33,277 nt of DNA from Thiocapsa roseopersicina (GCF_900106925.1 NZ_FNNZ01000033.1:1-33277); one strand, 5' to 3'. Counted from the stretch's first letter, positions 7,131 through 15,747 are shown. Made by a program: numbers and translations. The notes: a model not told the origin generated them from the letters alone.

Positions 7131-8771
7131 TCAGTCGTAGGCGGGGACGGCAGTCAGTGACAGGCGAATTCGGCAGCCATCGGTCATCTTCGGGTCGACC
7201 TCGATACTGCCTCCGTGGGCGTTGACAATCTCTTGACTGAGGGCGAGGCCCATACCGGCTCTGCCCCGCCGGTTGCGCCAGCCGATGTAGAAGGGCTCGA
7301 ATACGCGATATCGGTCTTCGGCCGGAATCCCTCGGCCGTTGTCTTCGATCTCCACCTCCACAGCCTCGTCGACCCGGCGGGTGGTCAGACGCAGCTCGCG
7401 GTGCGCGCGGCTGGATTCGCAAAGCGCCTGAATGGCATTGTCGATCAGGTGCTTGAACAAGGCGCGCAGCTGGTTTTTGTGGCCCGGAAGCTCGGGAAGG
7501 ACATGCGCCGGTCGCCAGTCGACCACGATTCCCGTGGCCAGGAGGCGGTCGGTCTCCAACTCCAGGACCTGGCGCAGGAGCTCGTTGACGTTGACCATGA
7601 CCCCGGCCTCGCGCGGCTCCTCGGGCAGTGCCGAGGTCAAGGTCGCGAGCGCCTTGGCGCCGGACACGCTGATCTGGTCGAGCATCCCGGCGAGCGTGTC
7701 GACGTTGCCGGCACCGCCGCGCACCATGGCCGCGGCGGCATTGATGACGTTGAGCGGAACCTGGATCTGATAGATGGCCGCGGCGAGCGCCTCGCGCATA
7801 CCGTGCATCAGCTGTTGCTCGGCAAGCCTGGCGCGCAGATTTTCCAGATGGGCGCGCTCGATCTCGCGGCGCCGCGCGGTGACCTCGCTGGCCAGGAGCA
7901 GTAGACGTCGGTCACCGGGGGCCTGGCGACCGAAATAGGTCCGAGCACTGGCGTCGGTCTCCTCGACCGGTGTCCCGGAGCAGGCGAACCAACGTGGCCC
8001 CATCGAGCCAGGAATCTCGATGGCGACCTCGACATCCTTGAAGCCGCGCCCCTCCAAACAGGCGGCGAAGGCATCCACGCCGAGCTGCTCGCTGACCGCC
8101 GCACGCAGGACATCGGCCGGCTCCTTGCCGCGCAGGTCGCCGAGCAGCTTCTTATACTCCTGATTGTCCAGGATGATCCGGCCCTTGCTGTCGAGCAGAA
8201 CGACGATCACGGGGGCCGCATCCAGAACGGTCTCGATGCGGGCCTTCTGTTGACGCAACGCCCCTTCGAGCTCGTGGACTTTGGTTGCGTCGCGATGCAT
8301 CCCGAGGAAGTACTGAAGATCCCCGTCGCGATCCAGGACCGGGGAGATGATCAGCTCGGCCAGATAGTCCAGGCCCGCCTTCGTGCGGTTGACCAGGGTG
8401 CCGGTCCAGGTCTCCTTGCGCTGGATGGTCCGCCATAGCTGCTGGTAGACGCTTTGAGGCGTCGCGTTGCTCGAGAGGATTGACTCGTTCTGGCCGAGAA
8501 CCTCCTCGCGGCCATATCCGGTCAAGGTTTCGAAGGCGCGATTCGCATAGAGGATCGCCGCTTTGTGGTCCGTGATGGAGATGGCCACGGGCGACTGCTC
8601 GACCGCCTCGAAGAAGAGACGGGGGGGCAGCGGATCCAACGCATTGCCGCCCATCAGAGTCAGCGCTTCGACGACCTCGATCGGGGTTCCGTCCGGCGGG
8701 GAGGCCAGAAACTCGCCGAGTGCGTTGATGACGACCTGCTGGACGGTGTCCGGGGCTTCTCGGACCGGCAC
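7131..8771 (-). CDS. nifL: Redox- and nitrogen-responsive anti-activator NifL
   Basis: With the GTG start at 8771 this encodes 546 aa. The first PAS domain (about 52-165) has [17 protein letters not shown] and [20 protein letters not shown], the FAD-binding PAS of NifL. A second PAS follows (about 175-290, [16 protein letters not shown]), then an N-box helix [11 protein letters not shown] and a kinase-like ATP-binding module ([23 protein letters not shown]). In known systems NifL binds NifA when oxidised or when fixed nitrogen is ample. The N-terminal extension of about 50 residues before PAS1 is longer than in Azotobacter. GTG is chosen over the in-frame TTG at 8813 because AGGAG lies 6 bases upstream and the TTG falls inside a likely -12 element. 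nifA follows in the same transcript. Confidence 0.93.
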   Translation of the reverse strand: MPVREAPDTVQQVVINALGEFLASPPDGTPIEVVEALTLMGGNALDPLPPRLFFEAVEQSPVAISITDHKAAILYANRAFETLTGYGREEVLGQNESILSSNATPQSVYQQLWRTIQRKETWTGTLVNRTKAGLDYLAELIISPVLDRDGDLQYFLGMHRDATKVHELEGALRQQKARIETVLDAAPVIVVLLDSKGRIILDNQEYKKLLGDLRGKEPADVLRAAVSEQLGVDAFAACLEGRGFKDVEVAIEIPGSMGPRWFACSGTPVEETDASARTYFGRQAPGDRRLLLLASEVTARRREIERAHLENLRARLAEQQLMHGMREALAAAIYQIQVPLNVINAAAAMVRGGAGNVDTLAGMLDQISVSGAKALATLTSALPEEPREAGVMVNVNELLRQVLELETDRLLATGIVVDWRPAHVLPELPGHKNQLRALFKHLIDNAIQALCESSRAHRELRLTTRRVDEAVEVEIEDNGRGIPAEDRYRVFEPFYIGWRNRRGRAGMGLALSQEIVNAHGGSIEVDPKMTDGCRIRLSLTAVPAYD

Positions 8772-8777
8772 GGCGCT

Positions 8778-8782
8778 CTCCT
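8778..8782 (-). promoter_or_regulatory. Ribosome binding site deciding the nifL start
   Basis: AGGAG on the minus strand lies 6 bases before the GTG at 8771-8769. No comparable sequence precedes the longer TTG start at 8813. Confidence 0.6.
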
Positions 8783-8809
8783 GAATACGGATTTGGGTCA
8801 GTTGACGAG

Positions 8810-8824
8810 GCAAGGTTGATGCCG
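8810..8824 (-). promoter_or_regulatory. Putative sigma-54 (-24/-12) promoter of nifLA
   Basis: The minus strand reads CGGCAT-CAACC-TTGC against the consensus TGGCAC-N5-TTGC. GG and GC are exactly 10 bases apart, and GGCA and TTGC are conserved. A start site about 12 bases downstream (near 8798) would leave a leader of about 27 bases before the GTG start. NifA-type sites lie 78 and 121 bp upstream. Confidence 0.55.
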
Positions 8825-8900
8825 TCGGGCGTCAAGACGATCAGGCGGCTCCGGCCGGACCGCCGATCGATCCCTGTCGGCCGCTCCCACTCGATACCCC

Positions 8901-8916
8901 TGTGAGTTTTACGACA
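8901..8916. promoter_or_regulatory. NifA upstream activator site (UAS 1)
   Basis: Perfect TGT-N10-ACA: TGT at 8901-8903 and ACA at 8914-8916. It is 78 bp upstream of the nifL -24 box and about 199 bp upstream of the rnfA -24 box. Confidence 0.75.
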
Positions 8917-8943
8917 TTCGCCGCGCAGTGCAACATGGATTTC

Positions 8944-8959
8944 TGTTGCCACCGCGACA
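8944..8959. promoter_or_regulatory. NifA upstream activator site (UAS 2)
   Basis: Perfect TGT-N10-ACA: TGT at 8944-8946 and ACA at 8957-8959. It is 43 bp, close to four helical turns, from UAS 1, so both face the same side of the DNA. The distance to the rnfA -24 box is about 156 bp. Confidence 0.78.
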
Positions 8960-9114
8960 GCCTTGCTCTCGGCGGTGCTTCGACAGGCATGTCGGTCCCC
9001 GGCTCGGCGCGGCCTCAAGTCTCTGAGCGCTCGCCGATATTGGCCCGGTGATGGCGTCTCCGCGGTGCCCCCGGCTATCCGCTGCGGACTCCCCGCGCAG
9101 CAGGCCCCGGCACA

Positions 9115-9129
9115 TGGCACTGCATTTGC
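9115..9129 (+). promoter_or_regulatory. Sigma-54 (-24/-12) promoter of the rnf operon
   Basis: TGGCAC-TGCAT-TTGC matches the consensus TGGCAC-N5-TTGC at every fixed position. It lies 43 bases before the rnfA ATG at 9173, leaving room for a leader of about 30 bases. Together with the two NifA sites upstream it predicts nitrogen-fixation control of rnf. Confidence 0.88.
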
Positions 9130-9172
9130 TGAAGGTCCGACATCAAGGTCGCGACCCAAGGGCGTTCTCTCG

Positions 9173-9748
9173 ATGGGCGAGTATGTCATGTTGATTCTCG
9201 GCACGGCGTTGGTCAACAACGTGGTGCTGGTCAAGTTCCTCGGACTCTGTCCCTTTATGGGGGTGTCGAACAAACTCGACTCGGCCTTGGGAATGGGCCT
9301 GGCCACTACCTTCGTCCTGACCCTGGCCGCAGTCGCGAGCTGGCTGCTCGAGTACTTCGTGCTCCAGCCGCTGGACATCGGCTTCCTGCGCATCCTGACC
9401 TTTATCCTGGTCATCGCCGCGGTCGTGCAGTTCACCGAAATGGCGGTGCGCAAGCTCTCGCCGGGGCTTTATCAGGTGTTGGGGATCTTCCTCCCGCTCA
9501 TCACCACCAATTGCGCCGTGCTGGGCGTGGCCCTGTTGAACGTCCAAGAGGAGCATGGGTTCCTCGAAAGCGTCCTCTACGGGTTTGGCTCGGCGCTCGG
9601 CTTTACGCTGGTCATGCTGTTGTTCGCCGGGTTGCGCGAACGCTTGGCGCTCGCGCAGGTGCCGGTTGCCTTCGCCGGAACGCCGATCGCCTTCATCGCC
9701 GCGGGGCTGCTGTCGCTGGCCTTCATGGGCTTTGCGGGGCTGGCGTGA
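9173..9748 (+). CDS. rnfA: Rnf electron-transport complex subunit RnfA
   Basis: A 191-aa integral membrane protein, the family's normal length. It begins [30 protein letters not shown], carrying the conserved NNxVLxxFLGxCPF block of the first helix. Paired half-helix symmetry is visible in the later [17 protein letters not shown] segment. About six membrane helices are apparent. RnfA and RnfE form the inverted-topology pair at the core of the complex, which couples an ion gradient to electron transfer between NADH and ferredoxin. In diazotrophs it supplies low-potential electrons to nitrogenase. The frame is open from 8963, but the conserved start and the sigma-54 promoter at 9115-9129 fix the ATG at 9173. 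It is first in the rnf operon, with an unusually long 256-bp gap before rnfB. Confidence 0.96.
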   Translation: MGEYVMLILGTALVNNVVLVKFLGLCPFMGVSNKLDSALGMGLATTFVLTLAAVASWLLEYFVLQPLDIGFLRILTFILVIAAVVQFTEMAVRKLSPGLYQVLGIFLPLITTNCAVLGVALLNVQEEHGFLESVLYGFGSALGFTLVMLLFAGLRERLALAQVPVAFAGTPIAFIAAGLLSLAFMGFAGLA

Positions 9749-9750
9749 AA

Positions 9751-9840
9751 CTCCGGAACGCGCTCAGTGCGACAAGCAAGGATTGGTGTATCCCTGGGCG
9801 TCCGGTCCAGTCAACGGCACTGGTGGGACGCGTTCCGGAG
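9751..9840 (+). repeat. 90-bp terminal-inverted-repeat element (copy 3) between rnfA and rnfB
   Basis: Perfect 12-bp inverted repeats CTCCGGAACGCG (9751-9762) and its complement (9829-9840) bound a 90-bp non-coding segment. It starts two bases after the rnfA stop. The interior CGCGCTCAGTGCGA resembles the element at 4236. It could form a long hairpin in the rnf transcript. The remaining 164 bases to rnfB contain nothing I recognise. Confidence 0.6.
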
Positions 9841-10004
9841 GATGAACACTTTGGGGATGCGGCTCACTGCATGGGCTTGGCGGTTTTCGAGACAGATGCC
9901 GAGAGGGTTCGGGCCGGGTTTCGGCAGGCAGCGGACTGCCCGTCCCTAGGGCACGGACCGGACCGCAACCGACACGACCGATTCTTATCCGAGATCAGAA
10001 CACG

Positions 10005-10538
10005 ATGATTGCAGCGATCTTCAGCCTCACGACACTCGGCCTGATTCTCGGCTGGCTCTTGGGCCTCGCCGCGCGCTACCTGAAGGTCGAGGGCAATCCG
10101 CTCGCCGAGCGGGTCGCCGAGCTCTTGCCCGGCTCGCAATGCGGGCAATGCGGCTATCCCGGCTGCGGACCGGCGGCCGAGGCGATTGCCTCGGGCGCGG
10201 CCCCCGTGACCAGCTGTCCGCCCGGCGGCCGTGTCTTGGCCGAGGAGTTGGCGGGTCTCCTCGGGGTCAGCGTCGATCTGTCGGGCGTCGCCGACAAGGC
10301 GCCGGCGATCGCGCATATCCACGAGAACCTCTGCATCGGCTGCTGCAAATGCTTCAAGCGCTGCCCGACCGACGCGATCATGGGGGCCAACAACATGATC
10401 CACAGCGTCTTCGCCGACGCCTGTACCGGTTGCGAGCTGTGCTTCGACGTCTGTCCAACCGAGTGCATCGAGATGCGCCCGGTGACGCCCACGCTGCAGA
10501 CCTGGTACTGGGCAAAGCCGAGCGCGCTGGCGGCTTGA
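10005..10538 (+). CDS. rnfB: Rnf complex iron-sulfur subunit RnfB
   Basis: 177 aa. One N-terminal membrane helix (residues 2-24) anchors the protein. The Fe-S motif CGQCGYPGC with a later cysteine (C46, C49, C54, C71) is the RnfB signature. A double 4Fe-4S ferredoxin domain follows, with cysteines at 110, 113, 116, 120 and 140, 143, 146, 150 (CIGCCKCFKRCP and CTGCELCFDVCP). It passes electrons between the membrane flavin/Fe-S chain and soluble ferredoxin on the cytoplasmic side. It is separated from rnfA by an inverted-repeat element and followed by rnfC after 36 bases. Confidence 0.96.
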   Translation: MIAAIFSLTTLGLILGWLLGLAARYLKVEGNPLAERVAELLPGSQCGQCGYPGCGPAAEAIASGAAPVTSCPPGGRVLAEELAGLLGVSVDLSGVADKAPAIAHIHENLCIGCCKCFKRCPTDAIMGANNMIHSVFADACTGCELCFDVCPTECIEMRPVTPTLQTWYWAKPSALAA

Positions 10539-10574
10539 TCAAGGGCCTGAACCACAAAGGCACAAAGAACCCAC

Positions 10575-12107
10575 ATGAAACTCTTCAAGATCCGCGGCGG
10601 CGTGCATCCGCACGACAACAAGCACCTTGCGGCCGAGCAGGCGATCGAGGATCTGCCGATGCCTGCGCTGCTGCATATACCGCTGCAACAGCATATCGGC
10701 GCGCCGGCCAAGCCGGCCGTGCGTCGTGGCCAACGGGTGGCTAAGGGCGATCTGCTCGCACTCAGTCAGGGTGCCATCTCCGCCCCCGTCCATGCTCCGA
10801 CCTCGGGTCGCGTGATGGGGGTCGGCAGCTACCCGGCGCATCATGCCTCGGGACTCTCGGTGCGGACCGTGACGCTGATGCCCGACGGCGAGGATCGCTG
10901 GTCGGACGAGATCCAGGGCGTCCCTGACCCCTTCGCCCTCTCGCCCGAGGAGATCTCGGCACGGGTCGCGGCGGCCGGTGTCGTCGGGATGGGCGGGGCG
11001 ACCTTCCCCTCCGCGGTGAAGCTGAACCTACGCACCCGTTATCGCCTTCACACCCTGGTCATCAACGGGGCGGAGTGCGAGCCCTACCTGACCTGCGACG
11101 ATCGTCTGATGCGCGAGCACGCCGATGCGGTCGTCGACGGGATCCGGATCATGGCGCACGCACTGGGCGTGGAGCGCATCGTCATCGGCATCGAGAACAA
11201 CAAGCCCGAGGCCCAAGCCGCGATGGCCGTCGCTGCATCGGTGGATCCGCGGATCCGTATTGCGCGTCTGCCTACGCGTTATCCGATGGGGTCCGAGAAA
11301 CATCTGGTGCAGGCGCTGACCGGTCGCGAGACCCCCGCGCGCGGACTGACCGCGGACATCGGCGTCGTCGTGCACAACGGCGCCACCGCCTTTGCGGTCC
11401 ACGAGGCGCTGCGTTTGGGGCGGCCGCTGGTCTCGCGCGTGGTGACCGTCAGCGGCGCCGCCATCTCCCGGCCGCGCAACCTCCGTGTTCCGCTGGGTGC
11501 GCGCGTCCAGGACCTACTCGACTATTGCGGCGGTTTCACCGAAGAGCCGACGGAGTTGATCAGCGGCGGTCCCATGATGGGTCAGCCCCTCCCGAGCACC
11601 CGGGTGCCGATGGTCAAGGGCAGCAACGGCGTGTTGGCGCTCACGGCGGCCGAGGTCGCGCGGCACGAGCCCATGCCATGTATTCGCTGCGCGACCTGCG
11701 TGCAGGCCTGTCCCTGCGGACTGGTCCCGCTCGACATGGCCGCGCATACCCGCGCCGGGGACCTGGAAGGCGCCGTGAGCCTCGGCCTGATGGACTGTAT
11801 CGGCTGCGGCTCCTGCGCGTATGTCTGCCCGGCCCACATCCCGTTGGTGCAGTTCTTCAACTACGCCAAGGGCGAGATGGCTGCGCGCGGGCGTACCAAG
11901 CAGAAGCTCACCGAGACCAAACGACTCGCCGAGCAGCGCACGGCCCGGATGGAGGCGCTGAAGCAGGCCAAGCGCGAGGCCATGGCCAAACGCAAACGCG
12001 AGGCCGCGGCACAGAAGGCAACCCCAGCGTCCACCCCAGCGTCCACCAAAGCGTCCGGGGCCGAGCTGCCCGCGACCGAGCAACCAGCGGCCGCCGCGGA
12101 GGCCTGA
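10575..12107 (+). CDS. rnfC: Rnf complex NADH-binding subunit RnfC
   Basis: 510 aa. The start FKIRGGVHPHDNK is the conserved RnfC opening. A Rossmann-like segment with GMGGATFPSAVKLN and NGAECEPYLTCDDRLM corresponds to the flavin/NADH-binding fold shared with complex I NuoF. Two 4Fe-4S motifs follow (C369, C372, C375, C379 and C408, C411, C414, C418). The tail from about 440 is a basic helix (KQAKREAMAKRKREAAAQ) and a short Ala/Thr/Ser/Pro repeat, a low-complexity extension common in proteobacterial RnfC and variable in length. This peripheral subunit is the NADH entry or exit point. The stop is followed after one base by the rnfD ATG. Confidence 0.96.
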   Translation: MKLFKIRGGVHPHDNKHLAAEQAIEDLPMPALLHIPLQQHIGAPAKPAVRRGQRVAKGDLLALSQGAISAPVHAPTSGRVMGVGSYPAHHASGLSVRTVTLMPDGEDRWSDEIQGVPDPFALSPEEISARVAAAGVVGMGGATFPSAVKLNLRTRYRLHTLVINGAECEPYLTCDDRLMREHADAVVDGIRIMAHALGVERIVIGIENNKPEAQAAMAVAASVDPRIRIARLPTRYPMGSEKHLVQALTGRETPARGLTADIGVVVHNGATAFAVHEALRLGRPLVSRVVTVSGAAISRPRNLRVPLGARVQDLLDYCGGFTEEPTELISGGPMMGQPLPSTRVPMVKGSNGVLALTAAEVARHEPMPCIRCATCVQACPCGLVPLDMAAHTRAGDLEGAVSLGLMDCIGCGSCAYVCPAHIPLVQFFNYAKGEMAARGRTKQKLTETKRLAEQRTARMEALKQAKREAMAKRKREAAAQKATPASTPASTKASGAELPATEQPAAAAEA

Positions 12108-12108
12108 G

Positions 12109-13200
12109 ATGCAAATCGAGACCCCGGCAGCACTCGCCGGCCCCTACGCCCACGCCCGCACCAGCATCCAGCGCACCATGGGTCTGGTGATGTTGGCGCT
12201 CTTGCCGGCGACGCTCTTCGGCTTCTGGCAGTTCGGCTGGCCGGCGATCTTTCTCTTCTTCGCCACACTGGGTACCGCGGTCCTTGCCGAGGCGGCCTGC
12301 CTGCGGATCGCGGGCAAGCCGCAACGTCCATACCTGCTCGACGGCTCGGCCCTGCTGGCCGGCTGGATCCTGGCGGTGAGTCTGCCGCCCTGGGCACCCT
12401 GGTGGATCGGTGCGATCGGCGCCCTGCTGGCCATCGTGGTCGCCAAGCAGGTCTTCGGCGGCCTCGGTCAGAACCTCTTCAATCCGGCCATGGTGGCTCG
12501 GGTGGCCCTCTTGATCTCCTTTCCCTTGGAGATGACCAACTATGTCCAGCCCATGCCGCTGTTTTCCGCCGATGCGCCGGGATTCCTGCAGAGCGTGGGG
12601 ATCAGTCTCGGCCAGCCGGGTTTCGATGCCGTCAGCGGCGCGACCCTGTTGAGCCATGTGCGCACCGATCTCAGCCAGGGCCTCACCCTGACCGAGATTC
12701 TCCCCGACATGGGTTACCTCTTCTCCGGCGCCGTCGGAACCATCGCCGGCAGCATGGGCGAGACCTCGGCCCTGCTGATCCTGCTCGGCGGGCTCTTTCT
12801 GCTGGCCAAGCGGGTCATCACCTGGCACACGCCGGTGGCCATGATCGGCAGCCTCGCGATCCTGGCGACCCTGATGAATCTCTATGACCCCGAGCACTAT
12901 GCCGGCGCCCTCTATCACATCGTCTCGGGCGCGACGCTGCTGGTGGCCTTCTTCATCGCGACCGACCCGGTGACCTCGCCTGTCTCCAAGATGGGTCAGA
13001 TCATCTTCGGGGCCGGCTGCGGCGTCCTCGTCTATGTCATTCGGACCTGGGCCGGCTACCCGGAGGGCGTGGCCTTCGCCATCCTGCTCATGAACGCCTG
13101 CACCCCCATGATCGACCACTATATCCGGCCACGGGTCTACGGACGCGATCGCCGGGGCACGCCGATCGAATACGCGGACAACGCCGAGATGCGCAAATGA
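12109..13200 (+). CDS. rnfD: Rnf complex flavoprotein membrane subunit RnfD
   Basis: A 363-aa polytopic membrane protein related to NqrB. SGAT at residues 176-179 is the covalent FMN attachment motif, with Thr179 as the expected acceptor. The segment FGGLGQNLFNPAMVARVALL is a family hallmark, as is the later ATDPVTSP. Around eight to ten helices are visible. The ATG is one base beyond the rnfC stop, with GGAGG inside the end of rnfC as ribosome-binding site. Its own stop overlaps the rnfG start (ATGA), implying translational coupling. Confidence 0.96.
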   Translation: MQIETPAALAGPYAHARTSIQRTMGLVMLALLPATLFGFWQFGWPAIFLFFATLGTAVLAEAACLRIAGKPQRPYLLDGSALLAGWILAVSLPPWAPWWIGAIGALLAIVVAKQVFGGLGQNLFNPAMVARVALLISFPLEMTNYVQPMPLFSADAPGFLQSVGISLGQPGFDAVSGATLLSHVRTDLSQGLTLTEILPDMGYLFSGAVGTIAGSMGETSALLILLGGLFLLAKRVITWHTPVAMIGSLAILATLMNLYDPEHYAGALYHIVSGATLLVAFFIATDPVTSPVSKMGQIIFGAGCGVLVYVIRTWAGYPEGVAFAILLMNACTPMIDHYIRPRVYGRDRRGTPIEYADNAEMRK

Positions 13201-13877
13201 CAGCCGTTGCCGAACCCAGCTATCGCAAACGCATCGGCTACCAGGCCGGTCTGCTCGGCGGCTTCACCCTGATCGCCGCGGCCCTCCTGGTGATGGGCGA
13301 TATCGCCACGCGCGACACCATCGCGTTGCGCAAGGCGGAGGATCTCAAGGCGTCGCTGGCGGAGGTGATCCCGCCCGCGATCCACGACAACGATCTGCTG
13401 GCCGATCCCCTGACGCTCGAGGGTCCGGACGGGTCGCCCCTGACCGTCTACCGCGCACGACAAGGACTTCAGGTCACCGGGGTCGCCTATCGGGTGAGCG
13501 GTGTCGGCTATGCGGGCACGATCGAGCTGCTGCTTGGGTTGGATGCCGCCGGAACTGTCCTGGGGACGCGCGTCCTTTCGCATGCGGAGACACCCGGGCT
13601 CGGCGACAAGATGGAGGTCACCAAAGGGGACTGGATCCTGGGCTTCAACGGCTTGAGCCTCGGCAATCCGCCGGCCGAGCGTTGGGCGGTGAAGAAGGAC
13701 GGCGGGGATTTCGACCAGTTTACCGGGGCCACCATCACCCCGCGCGGAATCCTCGCCGCCCTGCGGGGCGGGCTGGAGTTCTTCGCGACGCACCGCGACG
13801 CCCTGACCGCCTCCGCGGTCCTCCAGGTCGACAGCCCCGACGCGGCGCGCCCCGCACCGACCCAGCCGGGATCCTAG
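13197..13877 (+). CDS. rnfG: Rnf complex FMN-binding subunit RnfG
   Basis: 226 aa with one N-terminal membrane helix (about 15-35) and a periplasmic FMN-binding domain. The motif TGAT at residues 176-179 is the covalent FMN site (Thr179). HAETPGLGDKME is the conserved helix-turn preceding it. The ATG overlaps the rnfD stop by four bases. A short Pro/Ala-rich tail ends the protein. It carries electrons on the outer face of the membrane within the complex. Confidence 0.95.
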   Translation: MTAVAEPSYRKRIGYQAGLLGGFTLIAAALLVMGDIATRDTIALRKAEDLKASLAEVIPPAIHDNDLLADPLTLEGPDGSPLTVYRARQGLQVTGVAYRVSGVGYAGTIELLLGLDAAGTVLGTRVLSHAETPGLGDKMEVTKGDWILGFNGLSLGNPPAERWAVKKDGGDFDQFTGATITPRGILAALRGGLEFFATHRDALTASAVLQVDSPDAARPAPTQPGS

Positions 13878-13931
13878 CCCTGCAGCACCTTAGCGCGAGA
13901 CATTCCGCGAGATCATGGTACCGAGGCTCAG

Positions 13932-14633
13932 ATGAACACAGCGACAGACACCAAGGATCGAACCCAGTGGGGCAAGATCGCCCGAGACGGCTTCTGGGAC
14001 AACAACGTCATCCTGGCCCAATCGCTCGCCCTCTGCCCGCTGCTTGCGGTGACCGGGACGGCGACCAACGGCCTCGGCATGGGATTGGCGACCACGGCGG
14101 TGTTGGTGGCGTCCGGGCTGATGATCTCCTTGTTGCGTGGACTCATCACGCCCGACGTGCGTATCCCGGTCTTCGTCCTCATCATCGCGGTTCTGGTGAC
14201 CCTGGTGGATCTCGGGCTCAACGCTTGGCTTCATGATCTGCATAAGGTTCTCGGGCTCTTCATCCCCTTGATCGTCACCAACTGCGCGATCCTGGGACGC
14301 GCCGAGTCCTTCGCCTCGCGCAACCGGGTCATGCCCGCGGCCTTCGACGGGCTCATGATGGGTGTGGGCTTCACCTTCGCCCTGGTGCTGCTCGGCGCGA
14401 TACGCGAGATCATCGGCAGCGGCACCCTCTTCGCCAACGCAGCCTCTCTGCTCGGCGAGGGCATGGCGTTCCTGGAGCTTACCTTGATCCCGGACTATCG
14501 TGGTTTCCTGCTCGCGATCCTGCCGCCGGGCGGGTTCCTTGCGCTGGGCTTCCTGCTCGCGGGGAAGCGCCTGCTCGATACGAGGATCGCAGCGGCCAAG
14601 CGGATCCGGGCCACGGCCGGCGCGGCCGCCTGA
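13932..14633 (+). CDS. rnfE: Rnf electron-transport complex subunit RnfE
   Basis: A 233-aa membrane protein paralogous to RnfA. It has NNVILAQSLALCPLLAVT in the first helix and LFIPLIVTNCAILGRAESFAS in the matching second-half motif, with about six helices. The N-terminal cytoplasmic stretch of about 20 residues is longer than that of RnfA. It lies 54 bases after rnfG, without overlap. Confidence 0.95.
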   Translation: MNTATDTKDRTQWGKIARDGFWDNNVILAQSLALCPLLAVTGTATNGLGMGLATTAVLVASGLMISLLRGLITPDVRIPVFVLIIAVLVTLVDLGLNAWLHDLHKVLGLFIPLIVTNCAILGRAESFASRNRVMPAAFDGLMMGVGFTFALVLLGAIREIIGSGTLFANAASLLGEGMAFLELTLIPDYRGFLLAILPPGGFLALGFLLAGKRLLDTRIAAAKRIRATAGAAA

Positions 14634-14703
14634 AGCTGATCCGATCGCGTTCCGGCTCGCAGAGAACGCGTACCTTGTTTTTGAACGATCGAGGATTCGA
14701 GCA

Positions 14704-14985
14704 ATGCACGTCGGTGTCGCCTACGCGGACAAATTCAAGCAGACCTGGCTGAAGCTCGATGTTCCGGACGGGAGCACCGCACGCGACGCGATCGAGCGGT
14801 CGGGTCTGCTGGACCAATTTCCGGAGATCGATCTGGCGGAGAACAAGGTCGGCATCTTCGGGCGCCTGATCAAGCTCGAAACCCGTCTGAGCGACGGCGA
14901 TCGGGTGGAGATCTATCGGCCCATCACCGCCGACCCGGAGACCGTCGAGCGACGCGACCAGCCCGGCGAGGACGACGCCGACTGA
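14704..14985 (+). CDS. rnfH: RnfH family small ubiquitin-like-fold protein
   Basis: 93 aa beginning MHVGVAYADKFKQTWLKLDV, with NKVGIFGRLIKLETRLSDGD and VEIYRPITADP. This is the beta-grasp RnfH/UPF0125 family. The ATG follows GAGGA at good spacing; the open frame starts earlier but lacks family character. The exact role is unknown: RnfH is found with rnf clusters in diazotrophs and with ratA toxin genes in enterobacteria. It is last in this rnf cluster. A weak 6-bp hairpin follows at about 14998-15020 without a T-run, so the operon end is unclear. Confidence 0.93.
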   Translation: MHVGVAYADKFKQTWLKLDVPDGSTARDAIERSGLLDQFPEIDLAENKVGIFGRLIKLETRLSDGDRVEIYRPITADPETVERRDQPGEDDAD

Positions 14986-15123
14986 GCACCGGACGGGCGG
15001 CGCGAGGCGGCCCGTTGTCCTCGGTTGATTCGGTATCCGCCATCTCGTAGCATCGCACACAGGCTCTTCCGCCTTTGGCTACCACTCTAGGCCGGCGGAA
15101 TCGATTCAACACAGAGGTTCGCC

Positions 15124-15747
15124 GTGTTCTCCAGGCTGACACATTGGATCGAGCAACGACCGGCGCTGCATCGCGCCGCCTTGCGTCTATGGCGACTCTT
15201 CCCGCCGAAAATGGCGGGCCTGCTCAAGCGCTTCATGGCCCGCGACTGGATCGTCGGCGCGGTCGGTGTTTTGGTCGATGCGAGTCGATCGCCGCCCGAG
15301 GTCCTTCTGATAGAGCACAGTTATCGTCGGCGTGGCGCCTGGGGTCTGCCGGGCGGGTCACTTGAATCCATGACGCAGCGTCCGCGAGATGCCGGGGACG
15401 CAGGGCTGCCGGACGACGTGCTCGAGCGCACCATGGAGCGCGAAATCTTCGAGGAGCTCGGCATCGACGTGATCGGGATCCGCTTGCTGCGGGTCGATGC
15501 GATGCCGTTCGTGGAGGAGGAGCCGGGTTCGAATCGGCTCGATTTCTATTTCGCCTGCGAGCCCGCGATGGGCTTCGAGGCGCTGCGTCGGCAGATCGAT
15601 TCGGGTGCCTTTGTTGCCCGATCCCCCGAGGTGACGAGTGCCCGTCTGGTGCCCCTGAGCGAGCTTGAGCGCTACGATCTCTACTCCCCGCACGCCCGCC
15701 TCCTGCAGATCGATCTGCCGCGTTTGCGTCCCGATCTTGCCGTGTAA
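15124..15747 (+). CDS. Nudix hydrolase with an expanded Nudix box
   Basis: 207 aa. The fold starts at IVGAVGVLVD, then VLLIEHSYRRRGAWGLPGGSLES. The catalytic helix reads LERTMEREIFEELGID, with RE..EE..G intact. In a canonical Nudix box the conserved Arg lies 14 residues after the Gly; here the spacing is 28, owing to a stretch rich in Asp, Gly and Pro (TQRPRDAGDAGLPDD). The metal-binding glutamates of the helix remain, so hydrolysis of nucleoside diphosphate-X compounds is plausible, but the substrate is unknown. An N-terminal basic helix of about 40 residues precedes the domain. It converges with the glycosyltransferase cluster and is probably independent of rnf. Confidence 0.85.
   Translation: MFSRLTHWIEQRPALHRAALRLWRLFPPKMAGLLKRFMARDWIVGAVGVLVDASRSPPEVLLIEHSYRRRGAWGLPGGSLESMTQRPRDAGDAGLPDDVLERTMEREIFEELGIDVIGIRLLRVDAMPFVEEEPGSNRLDFYFACEPAMGFEALRRQIDSGAFVARSPEVTSARLVPLSELERYDLYSPHARLLQIDLPRLRPDLAV

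Noticed and set aside
5477-7225. Long plus-strand frame of 582 codons opposite nifA
   Set aside because: It is antisense to nifA, has the Asp/Leu/Arg-rich text of a shadow frame in GC-rich DNA, and shows no family motif.
8152-9453. Minus-strand frame of 433 codons spanning the nifL-rnfA spacer
   Set aside because: It overlaps nifL in another phase and runs through the promoter region and rnfA; no protein character.
14998-15020. Rho-independent terminator after rnfH
   Set aside because: Only a 6-bp stem with an 11-base loop and no T-run.
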